45,479 nucleotides of DNA. Source: Methanobacteriota archaeon. GTDB taxonomy: Archaea > Thermoplasmatota > DTKX01 > VGTL01. Each line of letters starts with the position of its first letter. Position 1 is the first letter of the stretch. The position numbers were made by a program, and so were the translations under genes. The notes below the pieces were generated by a model. That model made no database searches and was not told the origin of the DNA. It worked only from the letters and a program-made list of their open reading frames with translations. This document shows positions 1-8,053 of the stretch, one piece after another. The stretch is taken from the NCBI GenBank assembly GCA_016874675.1, contig VGTL01000017.1, positions 1 through 45,479 of the forward strand. The letters run 5' to 3'.

Positions 1-20
1 GATCTTCCGGACGAAGCTCA

Positions 21-94
21 TGTAGTGTATACATTGTACACCACATATATAAGCCTGTCTATTACCGGTGGTGGCATGTTCGTTATACACTACA
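21..94 (+). promoter_or_regulatory. Possible promoter with flanking 11-bp inverted repeats
   Basis: A perfect 11-bp inverted repeat (TGTAGTGTATA at 21-31, its complement TATACACTACA at 84-94) brackets an A/T-rich TATA-like stretch at about 43-52. A start near 75 would follow from archaeal TATA spacing, and an ATG at 76 is in frame with the LSm gene. The 43 residues that start would add look unrelated to any family. The repeat could be an operator; its role is inferred only from placement. Confidence 0.35.
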
Positions 95-163
95 GGGGCT
101 CAATTCAACCAGCTATTGCCGCAATAGTGCCTTCCTGCCTTTCCCCAACCGTATGTTTTAATA

Positions 164-190
164 CCTGCCGCTGCGTTTTGAGGCGGCAGG
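164..190 (+). other. Short hairpin upstream of the LSm gene
   Basis: CCTGCCGC at 164-171 pairs perfectly with GCGGCAGG at 183-190 around an 11-nt loop. It lies just after a TTTTAATA promoter-like stretch (about 155-162) and ends 14 nt before the preferred LSm start. It could be a 5' leader structure of the LSm mRNA. No riboswitch class is recognised. The rest of 1-204 shows no supported gene. Confidence 0.3.
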
Positions 191-204
191 CGGGAGTGGC
201 TGGC

Positions 205-486
205 ATGACATTCGTCGAGGAGATGCAGAAGCTGACCGGTTCGGAGCTGGTGATAATCATGGTCGACGGGCGCGGCTACCGCGGCGTGCTCGACGGCGTC
301 GACGCCGAGGTGGCGGTGCTGACCAGCGTCTACGAGACGCAGAACCAGGAGGTCGACGAGCGCGGCTTCATGTTCTGGCGCAAGGTGCTGCACTCCCGGG
401 TCTTCCTCCGGGTCCCGATGATAATGCGCGTCTGGCCCTGGGACATCGACGCCCAGCCGGCGGCGAGGCCGAAGGGGAAGAAATAG
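205..486 (+). CDS. LSm/Sm-like RNA-binding protein
   Basis: The 93-residue protein has the small beta-barrel look of archaeal Sm-like proteins. The strand series ELVIIMVDGRGYRGVLDGVD resembles the Sm1 motif, in which a conserved Gly precedes a bend and an acidic residue follows, and a second hydrophobic strand pair follows near residues 65-80. Such proteins form rings that bind U-rich RNA and act in RNA processing. The ATG at 205 is chosen because the family-like sequence begins there; in-frame ATGs at 25 and 76 would add an unconserved, cysteine-containing leader. GGAG lies about 10 nt upstream. It converges with meaB, 21 nt away. The family assignment is by pattern only. Confidence 0.6.
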   Translation: MTFVEEMQKLTGSELVIIMVDGRGYRGVLDGVDAEVAVLTSVYETQNQEVDERGFMFWRKVLHSRVFLRVPMIMRVWPWDIDAQPAARPKGKK

Positions 487-507
487 GGGAAGGCGCCAGG
501 GACGCCC

Positions 508-1449
508 CTAATTCTTGCGTTTCTTGTCCCCCATTATGCGCTCCACTGCATCGTGGGGATGGAGCTTCCTTCTGGCGACATCGTGGATGAGCGCGTCGAA
601 CTCGTCCGGCCCGTACTCGGAAAGCAGCGAGAGGACCGCCTTGTGCTTCAGGAGCTCGAGCACCTCGCGCCGGCACCTCTGGCGCTCCGACTCCTCCAGG
701 AGGCCCTCGCGCCTTATCATCTCCCAGTGCTCGTCTATCTTGCCGACCAGCTCGGGAATCCCGTCCCCGGTCCGGGCCACGGTCTTGACGATGGGAGGCG
801 TCCAGGGCCCCTTTTCGGAGGAGAGCTCGAGCATCATCTCGAGCTCCCTCTGCGCGGCCTCCACGCCGTCGCGGTCGGCCTTGTTGATGACGAAGAGGTC
901 GCCTATCTCCAGTATGCCCGCCTTGATGGCCTGGATGTCGTCGCCCAGCCCGGGCACCACCACCACCAGCACGGTGTGGACGACGTCCATCACCGCCACC
1001 TCGCTCTGGCCGGCGCCGACCGTCTCGACAATCACCTTGTCCATGCCCAGCGCGTCCAGCACGCGCACGGCGTCGGCCGTCGCCTTCGCCACCCCGCCCG
1101 GGTTTCCCCGGGAGCTCATGCTCCGGATGAACACGCCCCGGTCCGTGGACAGCTCCTGCATGCGGATGCGGTCGCCCAGAAGGGCCCCGCCGGTGAAAGG
1201 GCTCGACGGGTCCACCGCGATAATGCCCACGGTCCGGCCGCGCCTGCGCCACTCGAGCGCCAGCTTGTGGATGAGGGTGCTCTTGCCCGCCCCGGGCGAG
1301 CCGGTGACGCCGACGATGTGGGCCCGCCCGCCGCGGCAGTGCAGGTCGGCAAGCTCCGTCCGGACGGATTCGTCGCCGTCCTCTATCATCGAGATGAGCC
1401 GGGCGGCGGCCCTCCGGTCGCCGGTGGCGACCTTCTCGGCGAGCCCCAT
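508..1449 (-). CDS. meaB: Methylmalonyl-CoA mutase-associated GTPase MeaB (ArgK family)
   Basis: This 313-residue G3E-type GTPase has a Walker A GSPGAGKST at residues 50-58, a long switch segment with DPSSPFTGGALLGDR (about 81-95), the VETVGAGQSE segment (about 142-151) and an NKAD specificity motif near 190. Length and motifs match MeaB/ArgK. Family members gate cobalamin delivery to methylmalonyl-CoA mutase and protect or rescue the enzyme. The gene starts 10 nt after the end of the B12-binding mutase subunit gene on the same strand, so the two are almost certainly co-transcribed. The large mutase subunit is not in this window. The stop codon is TAG. Confidence 0.93.
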   Translation of the reverse strand: MGLAEKVATGDRRAAARLISMIEDGDESVRTELADLHCRGGRAHIVGVTGSPGAGKSTLIHKLALEWRRRGRTVGIIAVDPSSPFTGGALLGDRIRMQELSTDRGVFIRSMSSRGNPGGVAKATADAVRVLDALGMDKVIVETVGAGQSEVAVMDVVHTVLVVVVPGLGDDIQAIKAGILEIGDLFVINKADRDGVEAAQRELEMMLELSSEKGPWTPPIVKTVARTGDGIPELVGKIDEHWEMIRREGLLEESERQRCRREVLELLKHKAVLSLLSEYGPDEFDALIHDVARRKLHPHDAVERIMGDKKRKN

Positions 1450-1459
1450 AACAAGACTC

Positions 1460-1855
1460 TCAGGTCCTCTGCTTGACGTTCTTCCGGATGAAGGCCACGA
1501 TCTCGTCGGAGGTCGTGCCGGGGCCGAAGACCTCGGCGATGCCCGCCTTCTTGAGCTTGGGGACGTCCTCGAGCGGTATGATGCCCCCGCCGGTGACCAG
1601 GACGTCTCCGGCCCCCCGCTCGCGCAGAAGCTCCAGCACCCGGGGGAAGAGCGCCATGTGCGCGCCCGAGAGGCACGACAGGCCTATGATGTCCACGTCC
1701 TCCTGGATGGCCGCCTCCACTATCTGCCCGGGCGTCTGGCGCAGCCCGGTGTATATGACCTCCATGCCCGCGTCCCGGAGGGCCTTGGCGACCACCTTGG
1801 CGCCCCGGTCGTGTCCGTCCAGCCCGGGCTTGGCGACGAGAACCCTTATCGGCAT
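1460..1855 (-). CDS. mcmA2: Methylmalonyl-CoA mutase small subunit, cobalamin-binding
   Basis: The 131-residue protein is the isolated B12-binding domain of methylmalonyl-CoA mutase. It carries the base-off cobalamin motif DGHDRG at residues 13-18 (His15 would ligate cobalt), GLSCLSGAH in the middle, and the TGGGIIP loop that wraps the nucleotide tail. In archaea and some bacteria the catalytic and B12 domains are separate polypeptides, and this matches the separate small chain. The enzyme interconverts methylmalonyl-CoA and succinyl-CoA. The partner catalytic chain must lie elsewhere. The reverse-strand TATA box at 1886-1893 gives a short leader. Confidence 0.93.
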   Translation of the reverse strand: MPIRVLVAKPGLDGHDRGAKVVAKALRDAGMEVIYTGLRQTPGQIVEAAIQEDVDIIGLSCLSGAHMALFPRVLELLRERGAGDVLVTGGGIIPLEDVPKLKKAGIAEVFGPGTTSDEIVAFIRKNVKQRT

Positions 1856-1885
1856 GATGTCCCCGCCCTCGATAACGGAGCGGCG

Positions 1886-1893
1886 ATAATAAA
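1886..1893 (-). promoter_or_regulatory. TATA box for mcmA2-meaB
   Basis: Reverse-strand TTTATTAT lies 31-38 nt upstream of the mcmA2 ATG, suiting an archaeal TATA box with a leader of roughly 5-10 nt. It is back to back with the vapB promoter at 1920-1928. Confidence 0.5.
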
Positions 1894-1919
1894 CCTTTTC
1901 CGGGACGCTTGAGGGAATG

Positions 1920-1928
1920 TATATATAT
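1920..1928 (+). promoter_or_regulatory. TATA box for vapBC-1
   Basis: An alternating TATATATAT run lies 25-33 nt upstream of the ATG at 1953, the spacing expected for a leaderless archaeal transcript. A second A/T-rich run, AATGTATATACTATG, overlaps the start and could be an autoregulatory operator for the antitoxin. Confidence 0.55.
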
Positions 1929-1952
1929 CAGGTATTACATAATGTATATACT

Positions 1953-2192
1953 ATGTCGTCAGTCCTGGTCGTGAGGCTTCCAGGCGACCTTCGGGAGGAA
2001 ATGAGGAAGCACCGTCTCAACTGGTCGGAGGAGGTCCGCAAGGCGATTGTCGCCCGCCTGCTCCAGCTCAGGCGCCAGGAAGGCTACAAGGAGATGGACC
2101 GGTTCCGATCCTCGCTCAGGGGACGGGAGTTCGACGGCGCAGGGGAGGTGGCACGCTGGCGGCGGCGTCGGTGGTCATTGACACCTCGATAG
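1953..2192 (+). CDS. VapB-type antitoxin, ribbon-helix-helix-like
   Basis: The 79-residue protein begins with a short beta-strand (SSVLVVRLP) followed by two helices, the second containing NWSEEVRKAIVARLLQL, the pattern of a ribbon-helix-helix DNA-binding antitoxin. The basic C-terminal part would wrap the toxin. Its last 22 nt overlap the downstream PIN-domain gene. The ATG at 1953 is preferred over the in-frame ATG at 1917 because the TATA box lies between them at leaderless spacing. Its role is to neutralise the toxin and repress the operon, inferred from family and context. Confidence 0.7.
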   Translation: MSSVLVVRLPGDLREEMRKHRLNWSEEVRKAIVARLLQLRRQEGYKEMDRFRSSLRGREFDGAGEVARWRRRRWSLTPR

Positions 2193-2584
2193 TCGTGAAG
2201 TGGTATCTCCCCGAGGACGGAAGCGATGAGGTGTCCCGTCTCAGGGAGGAATGCGAACGCAGCGGGACCGCGATCCTTATGCCCGAGCTTGTCCGGGCGG
2301 AACTGGCGAACGCGATGTGGTCGAACAGGCAACTCAAGCCCGACGAGAAGCGATGGGCGGTCTCCCATTTCCTGAGCATGCCTTTCGAGATACTGCCGAT
2401 GGAGCAGGAGTTGATCAGAAAAGGCTTCGATCTTGCGGTCGAGCTCGATGCCACCGTCTACGATTGCATCTACCTTGCGCTGGCGATCCTCGCCGGGACG
2501 CGGCTGGTGACGGCCGATGCCCAGTTCGCGAGGAAGGCCGGCAAGTACCCGGTCGAGCTCCTGAAGGGATCTTCGGGAAGATGA
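2171..2584 (+). CDS. vapC: VapC-type PIN-domain ribonuclease toxin
   Basis: The 137-residue PIN protein shows the acidic metal-binding set: Asp4 in VIDTS, Glu44 in VRAELANAM, Asp98 in YDCIYLALA and Asp116 in TADAQF. VapC toxins cleave RNA, often tRNA, in a Mg2+-dependent way. The start is GTG at 2171, inside the antitoxin gene, implying translational coupling; no better upstream start is visible in this frame. With its antitoxin it forms toxin-antitoxin module 1. It is followed by the first of the seven hairpin elements. Confidence 0.85.
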   Translation: MVIDTSIVVKWYLPEDGSDEVSRLREECERSGTAILMPELVRAELANAMWSNRQLKPDEKRWAVSHFLSMPFEILPMEQELIRKGFDLAVELDATVYDCIYLALAILAGTRLVTADAQFARKAGKYPVELLKGSSGR

Positions 2585-2607
2585 GGGCGAGGAGCAGCAC
2601 CGGGTGC

Positions 2608-2710
2608 AGGGGAGGAGGGCAGGAAGGCAGGAAGGGGACGACGGGCCGTTCCGTCCCTTGCTGCCTTCCTGCCTTTCTGCCTTCCTGCCTTTCTCCCTTT
2701 CCCCCTTCCC
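2608..2710. repeat. Intergenic hairpin element 1 (arms of GGCAGGAA-type units)
   Basis: A purine-rich left arm (2611-2637, units of GGCAGGAA) faces a pyrimidine-rich right arm (2655-2710, units of TTCCTGCC and TTTCTGCC). The arms flank a core at 2634-2657 that differs at one of 24 positions from the core of element 6 (20274-20297). The two arms can fold into a long imperfect stem. The element lies between the vapC stop and the amidohydrolase TATA box. It may end or insulate transcription; its function is unknown. Confidence 0.8.
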
Positions 2711-2728
2711 GCCAGGCGCAGCGCAGCC

Positions 2729-2736
2729 ATTATATC
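2729..2736 (+). promoter_or_regulatory. TATA box for the amidohydrolase operon
   Basis: ATTATATC lies 21-28 nt upstream of the GTG at 2757 and directly after hairpin element 1. This fits a leaderless transcript and is the main reason for choosing the GTG start. Confidence 0.55.
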
Positions 2737-2756
2737 CGGCCCGCCGATTCCCGGCC

Positions 2757-3854
2757 GTGCAATACGTCAGCGGCAAGCTCCTGACCGAAGAGGGATTCGT
2801 ATCGGGCCACCTCGGGTTCGAGGACGGGATCATCCGGGAGGTCGGGAAGGGTCCCAGGAGGGACGCCCTCGCCAAGGGCCTCGTCCTGCCGCTGATGTTC
2901 AACGCCCATACCCACCTGGGCGACTCCTTCCTCCGGCGCCGCTTCCGCGGCTTTCGGGGCGAGCGCTCCATACCGGCCCTGTTCGCGCCGCCCTCGGGCT
3001 TCAAGCACCGGGAGCTCCGCCGCGCATCGCGCCGGGCCCTGGTCGGCGGCATCCGCAACGCGCTCCTGGAGATGCGGCGCACCGGCACGGGCGGGTTCTG
3101 CGACTTCCGGGAGGGCGGTCTGCCGGGTCTCGCCGCCATGAACGACGCCCGGTGCGGCACCGGCCTGCGGGGGATCGTGATGGGCCGGCCGGCGGGTCTC
3201 GGCTACGACCGGGAGGAGGTCGACGCCCTGCTGAAGGTCTGCGACGGGATCGCCGTGTCGGCGATAACCGACTGGGAGTACCCCGAGCTCCAAAAACTTG
3301 CATCCCACGCCCTCGGTGCCGGCAAGCTCTTCTCGCTCCACGCGAGCGAGGTTTTCCGGGAGAGCATCGACAAGGTCCTGGATCTGCGGCCCTCCTTCCT
3401 GGTCCACCTCACCAAGGCCGAGGAGTTCGACTACGAGAGGGTGGCGGTGGCCGGCATCCCCGTGGCGGTGTGCCCGGCGGCCAACGCCTTCTTCGGGCTG
3501 CGGCCGCGCATAGACCTCATGCGGCGCTTCGGCATCGACGTCGCGCTGGGCACGGACAACGGGATGATATCGCCCCCGCGCATGCTGGCCGCGGTGCAGG
3601 CGGGCTGGGAGATATCGCGTCAGGGAGGGCTCCGGCCGATGGAAATGCTCCGGTGCGCGCTGACCGGATTTCGGAAAATATTAAATGTACCTGGTGGCAT
3701 TTCGTTCAAAGAAGGGGCGCCGGCGGACCTCTTCGTGGTGGACGACCCGGGGATGTACCGGGCGAGGGACCCGGCGGCGGCCCTGGTGGCGCGATGCGGA
3801 GCGGCGGCGGTGTCGCTTGCGTCGTCGCGCTCGGGCGTGTGGAAAGAGCGGTGA
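2757..3854 (+). CDS. Amidohydrolase (cytosine deaminase/chlorohydrolase-like)
   Basis: The 365-residue metal-dependent hydrolase has the NAHTHLGD motif (His51, His53), a later metal His in LHASEVF, a third in VHLTKAEEF, and the catalytic/metal Asp in LGTDNGM. This order matches the TRZ/ATZ-type amidohydrolase superfamily, whose members deaminate or dechlorinate purine- and pyrimidine-like rings. The substrate cannot be read from sequence. The open frame extends upstream through the hairpin element, but that part translates to low-complexity sequence. The GTG at 2757 fits both the TATA box and the onset of family-like sequence. It probably forms an operon with the CBS protein, 4 nt downstream. 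Confidence 0.82.
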   Translation: MQYVSGKLLTEEGFVSGHLGFEDGIIREVGKGPRRDALAKGLVLPLMFNAHTHLGDSFLRRRFRGFRGERSIPALFAPPSGFKHRELRRASRRALVGGIRNALLEMRRTGTGGFCDFREGGLPGLAAMNDARCGTGLRGIVMGRPAGLGYDREEVDALLKVCDGIAVSAITDWEYPELQKLASHALGAGKLFSLHASEVFRESIDKVLDLRPSFLVHLTKAEEFDYERVAVAGIPVAVCPAANAFFGLRPRIDLMRRFGIDVALGTDNGMISPPRMLAAVQAGWEISRQGGLRPMEMLRCALTGFRKILNVPGGISFKEGAPADLFVVDDPGMYRARDPAAALVARCGAAAVSLASSRSGVWKER

Positions 3855-3858
3855 GCCG

Positions 3859-4710
3859 ATGAAGGACAGGAAGGTCAAGGACGTAATGAAGACGGACGTG
3901 ATATTCGCCGAGGCCCCGGGAAAGAAGGCCGACGCGATAAGGCTGCTTTGCCAGCACGAGCTGTCTGGGCTCCCCGTGGTCAAGAAGGACACCCGGGAGC
4001 TCGTCGGCATCGTCACCCGCCAAAACATCTTCGACCACCCGCACGAGTCCCAGCTAGCGATGATCATGACCCGGGATCCCGTGACGGCCCACCCCGACAC
4101 CCCCGTGAAGGAGGCGGTGGGGATAATGATCGACCGCAGGGTCCGGCGCCTCCCGGTGGAGAAGGGCGGCGCCCTCGTCGGGATACTGACCTGCGCCGAC
4201 CTCCTGCGCATCATGGCGGACCTGGAGCTCGACGAGACCGTCGAGGGCTACCTCAGGGGGCCCTGCGTGCCGGTCTTCGAGGGCACCCCGCTGCGCGTCG
4301 TGGCGGCGACCTTCGATCTCGCCAGGGTCTACGCCCTGCCGGTGGTCAACGCCCAGGCGCGGCTCGTGGGCATCGTCACCGACCAGGACCTGTTCAGCCT
4401 CACCTCCATCGACACGCGCACGGTGATGTCGACCATGGGCCTGGGGGATGACGAGGACGCCTGGAACTACGAGGGGATGCGCAACCTGATGCGCCTGTAC
4501 TACGAGATATCCGAGACGGAGCTGCCCAACGTGCCGGTGAGGAAGGTGATGGTGAAGGACCCGGTCACGGTCTACCGCAAGACCAGCGTGAGCAAGGCCG
4601 CCCGCACCATGGTCACCAGGCATTTCAGGCAGATGCCGGTGCGCGACAGCTCCGACCGCCTGCGGGCGATGCTCTACGACACCGACCTCCTGACCGTTCT
4701 CGCGCGGTGA
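3859..4710 (+). CDS. Four-CBS-domain protein
   Basis: The 283-residue protein is made entirely of two CBS pairs. Typical repeat cores are visible: VKDVMKTDVIF with GIVTRQNIF, MIMTRDPVTAHPDTPVKEAV with GILTCADLL, a third unit ending GIVTDQDLF, and a fourth starting VRKVMVKDPVTVYRKTSVSKAA. CBS pairs bind adenine nucleotides and sense energy state or gate partner proteins. No enzymatic domain is attached, so it is probably a sensor or regulator. It starts 4 nt after the amidohydrolase stop. The ATG at 3859 is chosen because the upstream in-frame sequence lies inside the preceding gene. Confidence 0.9.
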   Translation: MKDRKVKDVMKTDVIFAEAPGKKADAIRLLCQHELSGLPVVKKDTRELVGIVTRQNIFDHPHESQLAMIMTRDPVTAHPDTPVKEAVGIMIDRRVRRLPVEKGGALVGILTCADLLRIMADLELDETVEGYLRGPCVPVFEGTPLRVVAATFDLARVYALPVVNAQARLVGIVTDQDLFSLTSIDTRTVMSTMGLGDDEDAWNYEGMRNLMRLYYEISETELPNVPVRKVMVKDPVTVYRKTSVSKAARTMVTRHFRQMPVRDSSDRLRAMLYDTDLLTVLAR

Positions 4711-4718
4711 GAGATTGA

Positions 4719-4809
4719 GGAAAGGGGAGCGGGGAGCGGGCCGCGGGGAGCAGTGGACGACGGTCCTTTTCGTCGCTGCTCCCCGCTGCCCGCTCCCCGC
4801 TCCCTTCCC
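4719..4809. repeat. Intergenic hairpin element 2 (arms of GGGGAGC units)
   Basis: The left arm 4719-4753 is tandem 7-mers of the type GGGGAGC. The right arm 4776-4809 is its reverse complement with only two mismatches and one indel over about 35 bp. The central 22 nt (4754-4775) contains GGACGACGG and TTCGTC, resembling the cores of the other elements. It is the most perfect hairpin of the family in this window. It fills the gap between the CBS gene and glyS. Confidence 0.85.
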
Positions 4810-4837
4810 CACTCCGGTCAAAGGAGCGCGCTGACCC

Positions 4838-6553
4838 ATGCCCGAACCGCCCGATACGCTTTCCAAGGTCCTGGCGCTCGCCAAGCGGCGCGGGTTTTTT
4901 TGGCCCTCCTGCGAGATCTACGGGGGGGTGGCCGGGTTCTACGACTACGGGCCGCTGGGCGCCCAGCTGAAGGCATCGGTGGAGGGGCTGTGGAGGAGCT
5001 ACTACGTGGCCGGCGAGGGCTTCGCCGAGCTCTCCGCGCCCGCAATCTCGCCCGAGGCGGTGTTCAGGGCGTCGGGCCACCTGGAGAAGTTCTCTGACCT
5101 CATGGCCGAGTGCGGAAAGTGCGGCGAGGCCTTCCGGGCCGACCACCTGCTCAGGGAGCTTGCGCCCGGCGAGGAGCCGCCCGCCTCCGTCGAGACGATG
5201 GCCGCGGCCCTCCGGAGGGCCGGCGCCCGCTGCCCGAAGTGCGGGGGCGACCTCTCCGAGCCGTTCGCCTTCAACCTCATGTTCCGCACCAACATCGGCC
5301 CCGGCACCCGGCGGCCGGGCTACCTGCGGCCCGAGACGGCCCAGGCGATGTTTCTGGACTTCGGGCTGCTCTACCGTCATTTCCGGGAGAAGCTCCCCTT
5401 CGGTGCCGTCCAGATAGGCCGGGGCTTTCGCAACGAGATAGCCCCCCGCCAGGGCATCATCCGGCTGCGCGAGTTCAACATGGCCGAGGCCGAAGTCTTC
5501 GTTGACCCGGAGAGGAAGGCCCGCCACCCCAGGTTCTCCGAGGTGGCGGGGATGAGGCTCCGCCTCGTGCCCGGCGAGGGCCCGGAAGGCGACCTTTCGC
5601 TGGGCGAGGCGGTCTCGAGGGGCACCATGGCCCACGAGAGCATCGCCTACTTCGTCGGCCTCACGGCGCGCTTCCTGGTCGAGGCCGGAGTGGACCCGGC
5701 GAGGCTGCGCTTCCGCCAGCACGCCCAAGACGAGATGGCGCACTACGCCGCCGACTGCTGGGACGCCGAGACGCTCCTCTCGTTCGGCTGGACGGAGGTG
5801 GTCGGCGTGGCGGACCGGACCTGCTACGACCTGGAGGCGCACATGAGGGCCTCCGGGCAGGACCTTCGGGCGTTCGCCCGTTACGAGACGCCGGTCACCG
5901 TCGAGAGAACGGTCGTCGCCCCGGTCCACGCGGTGCTGGGGCCACGGTTCAAGAAGGACGCCCGGGCGGTGGCGAGGGCCCTGGAGGCCCTGGAGGCCGG
6001 CGCCGTCGAGGGCCGGGACTCCGTGGAGGTGGAGGCGGACGGGCGGAAGCTGAAGGTGGAGAAGGACTGCTTCACCGTGAAAAAGACCACGGAGACCTCC
6101 AGCGGCCGCTGGTTCACGCCGCACGTGATAGAGCCGTCATACGGAATCGACCGCATAATCTACAGCGTCCTGGAGCACGCCTACTCCGAGACGAAGAAGG
6201 AGGGCGAGGATTATTTCGTCCTGAGGCTTCGGCCGATGATGGCGCCGATTCAGGTGGCCGTGTTCCCGCTCCTTAACAAGGATGAGCTGGTGGCGGTCGC
6301 CGACGACATCAACCGGCGTCTGGGGGAGGCCGGGTTCCGGACCCACTCGGAGGCGGCGGACTCGATAGGGCGGCGCTATGCCCGGATGGACGAGGTGGGC
6401 GCGCCGTTCTGCGTAACGGTCGATTTCGACACCCTGAAGGACGGGACGGTCACGGTGCGCGACCGGGACACGACGAGGCAGGTGCGGCTGGCGCTGGCGG
6501 AGGTCGCCGGGGCCGTCGGGGAATTGATCGAGGGCACCCGCAGAATCGATTGA
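4838..6553 (+). CDS. glyS: Glycyl-tRNA synthetase, archaeal/eukaryal dimeric type
   Basis: The 571-residue class II synthetase charges tRNA-Gly. The N-terminus has the family's KRRGFFWPSCEIYGG and GFYDYGPLG segments. A zinc-finger-like insertion has two CxxC pairs (CGKC and CPKC, about residues 91-145). Motif 2 is seen as FRNEIAPRQGIIRLREF, and motif 3 as EPSYGIDRIIYSVLEHAY. The C-terminal anticodon-binding domain begins near APIQVAVFPL. An AGGAG lies 11-15 nt before the ATG. It is preceded by hairpin element 2. It converges with the XRE regulator gene, 34 nt away. Confidence 0.96.
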   Translation: MPEPPDTLSKVLALAKRRGFFWPSCEIYGGVAGFYDYGPLGAQLKASVEGLWRSYYVAGEGFAELSAPAISPEAVFRASGHLEKFSDLMAECGKCGEAFRADHLLRELAPGEEPPASVETMAAALRRAGARCPKCGGDLSEPFAFNLMFRTNIGPGTRRPGYLRPETAQAMFLDFGLLYRHFREKLPFGAVQIGRGFRNEIAPRQGIIRLREFNMAEAEVFVDPERKARHPRFSEVAGMRLRLVPGEGPEGDLSLGEAVSRGTMAHESIAYFVGLTARFLVEAGVDPARLRFRQHAQDEMAHYAADCWDAETLLSFGWTEVVGVADRTCYDLEAHMRASGQDLRAFARYETPVTVERTVVAPVHAVLGPRFKKDARAVARALEALEAGAVEGRDSVEVEADGRKLKVEKDCFTVKKTTETSSGRWFTPHVIEPSYGIDRIIYSVLEHAYSETKKEGEDYFVLRLRPMMAPIQVAVFPLLNKDELVAVADDINRRLGEAGFRTHSEAADSIGRRYARMDEVGAPFCVTVDFDTLKDGTVTVRDRDTTRQVRLALAEVAGAVGELIEGTRRID

Positions 6554-6587
6554 ACGGTCGCTTCCGGGGGACCGAAGGGGGCAGGCC

Positions 6588-6872
6588 CTAGCCGCCGTCA
6601 CCGCTCGCCGCCGGCGACCGCCGCGCTCTCTTATCGATGGCCGGGCTGACGGCGGGGACCGGCGGGTTGGGCGGTTCCTCGTCGTCGAACAGGAACAGTC
6701 CTTCGATTCCGGCCCCGAGCGCCTTCGAAACATCGTGCGCGAGCTTGAGGGAGGGGACGTATTTCCCGGCTTCCATGTAAAGAATCGTCTCTCGCCGGAC
6801 GCCCACCCTGCGAGCAAGTTCCTCCTGGGTCATGTCGTATCTGGCGCGGAACTCCTTGATTCTGGTCCTCAT
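6588..6872 (-). CDS. XRE-family helix-turn-helix transcriptional regulator
   Basis: The 94-residue protein opens with a Cro/C1-type helix-turn-helix: [20 protein letters not shown] followed by [17 protein letters not shown] (about residues 9-45). It resembles small archaeal regulators linked to DUF2178 membrane proteins. The ATG overlaps the stop of the upstream membrane protein by 4 nt (ATGA), so it is translated from the same operon. It probably represses this operon through the palindrome at 8054-8071; that link is inferred from operon structure. The tail after about residue 68 is proline- and charge-rich and probably disordered. The stop is TAG. Confidence 0.85.
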   Translation of the reverse strand: MRTRIKEFRARYDMTQEELARRVGVRRETILYMEAGKYVPSLKLAHDVSKALGAGIEGLFLFDDEEPPNPPVPAVSPAIDKRARRSPAASGDGG

Positions 6873-7549
6873 GGGACATCCGCCCCAGAGCGCGGTAGCG
6901 AAAAGTCCTCCCCCGCGTAATGCGTGTACAGGAGGAGTGTGGAATACGGTGCCACGCCGATGGTCAATCCAAGCACATCCCCGGCCGCAACGGGGATGCC
7001 TCTTGCGGCAAGGATGTTCGCGATTCCGTAAGATGCGAATAGCACCGCCAGGGTGATGTAAAATGCGTGCACGGTTGCCTTCCTGCTTATCGATAATATC
7101 CGCTCGTCATCGAGAGGACTGGTCCCGGTTCGCGCCTTTCCCACCCATTCCCGGGCGTCCTTGAGTATTGTCGCAAAAAGATACCCTATCAGACCGATGA
7201 ACGAGATGAAGAGAGGCGGGATACCACGTATCTGCGGGCATGATATGACAAAGACCGCCAGGTATGCCCCCAAGGCGATGCATAGCCCGAAGTAGAATCT
7301 TGATTCGATGAGCGGTTTCATCGCTTTCTGTCTCTCTTCCGCCCGGTCTAACCACCCCGGCCCCCACTTCCTCATCGCCAGGCCGAATATCCCGACCAGC
7401 GCGAAGAATGCAATGAACCCAAGGAAGGATTGATCGATTTCTCCGGCCCGCCTCCAGTGCAGGACGATAACCAGGACACATGACGCGATCCCGGCGACCG
7501 CAACGAACAACATTGAACGCTCAACTTGAGTTCTCTCTTTCTGGTCCAT
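6869..7549 (-). CDS. DUF2178-like membrane protein (longer paralogue)
   Basis: The 226-residue protein has about six hydrophobic segments in two groups of three, separated by the cytosolic-looking segment [21 protein letters not shown]. The DER motif followed by a helix ([19 protein letters not shown]) recalls DUF2178 membrane proteins, which commonly sit beside XRE regulators. The function of that family is unknown. The gene is the second of a three-gene operon: 15 nt after the 148-residue paralogue and overlapping the regulator gene by 4 nt. It may sense or respond to membrane stress, but nothing in the sequence shows a ligand. Confidence 0.65.
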   Translation of the reverse strand: MDQKERTQVERSMLFVAVAGIASCVLVIVLHWRRAGEIDQSFLGFIAFFALVGIFGLAMRKWGPGWLDRAEERQKAMKPLIESRFYFGLCIALGAYLAVFVISCPQIRGIPPLFISFIGLIGYLFATILKDAREWVGKARTGTSPLDDERILSISRKATVHAFYITLAVLFASYGIANILAARGIPVAAGDVLGLTIGVAPYSTLLLYTHYAGEDFSLPRSGADVP

Positions 7550-7564
7550 ATGGCATTCCTCGCA

Positions 7565-8011
7565 TCAGTCCGGCGTCCCTTTGCGACCGTAGTACACGGC
7601 GAATAATATCATGCTGAGGAAAATGACTGCGATGAGAACGATCAATACATTCATGGCAGAAAGGATGTTTTTCAGGGGGGATGCCAGTGTCAAAATGATC
7701 AGGACCCCTATTGCCAGTGCCGTAACCTGAAGGGATTTCAGCATCGCCTGCTTTGCCACGGCATTTGTACGTTCGTCCTGAAGAGGTTCCGGTTCGCGGA
7801 GCGCCCTTTCCTTCCAGTTCCTGCCCGCCATCCAATAGGCGCCAAGAAATATTGCGAGCGCCGCGGTCCCTCCGGCAATCATCCCGAAAAAGGAAAAGTC
7901 GGACCTGCCGTTCATCGCTCCGACGGCCAAGAAAACGACGAGAAGGCAGATGAAAACGACAGCCAACCCGGGCGCCTGCTTGCGGAAGTCGGGAACCCCG
8001 CGGTTCTCCAT
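7565..8011 (-). CDS. DUF2178-like membrane protein (shorter paralogue)
   Basis: The 148-residue protein has two N-terminal transmembrane segments (about residues 15-32 and 41-60), a cytosolic stretch carrying LQDERTNAVAKQAMLKS, and two further segments. The DER-helix motif parallels the one in the downstream 226-residue protein, so the two are related. It is the first gene of the operon. Its leader of about 37 nt contains GGATGTGAG just before the ATG, a plausible ribosome binding site. Its function is unknown. Confidence 0.65.
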   Translation of the reverse strand: MENRGVPDFRKQAPGLAVVFICLLVVFLAVGAMNGRSDFSFFGMIAGGTAALAIFLGAYWMAGRNWKERALREPEPLQDERTNAVAKQAMLKSLQVTALAIGVLIILTLASPLKNILSAMNVLIVLIAVIFLSMILFAVYYGRKGTPD

Positions 8012-8053
8012 TTATCTCACATCCCATTCCCATGTTATGTAAATCCAATATGA

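Noticed and set aside
2604-2756. Longer N-terminus of the amidohydrolase
   Set aside because: The added residues are the translation of hairpin element 1 and lie before the TATA box.
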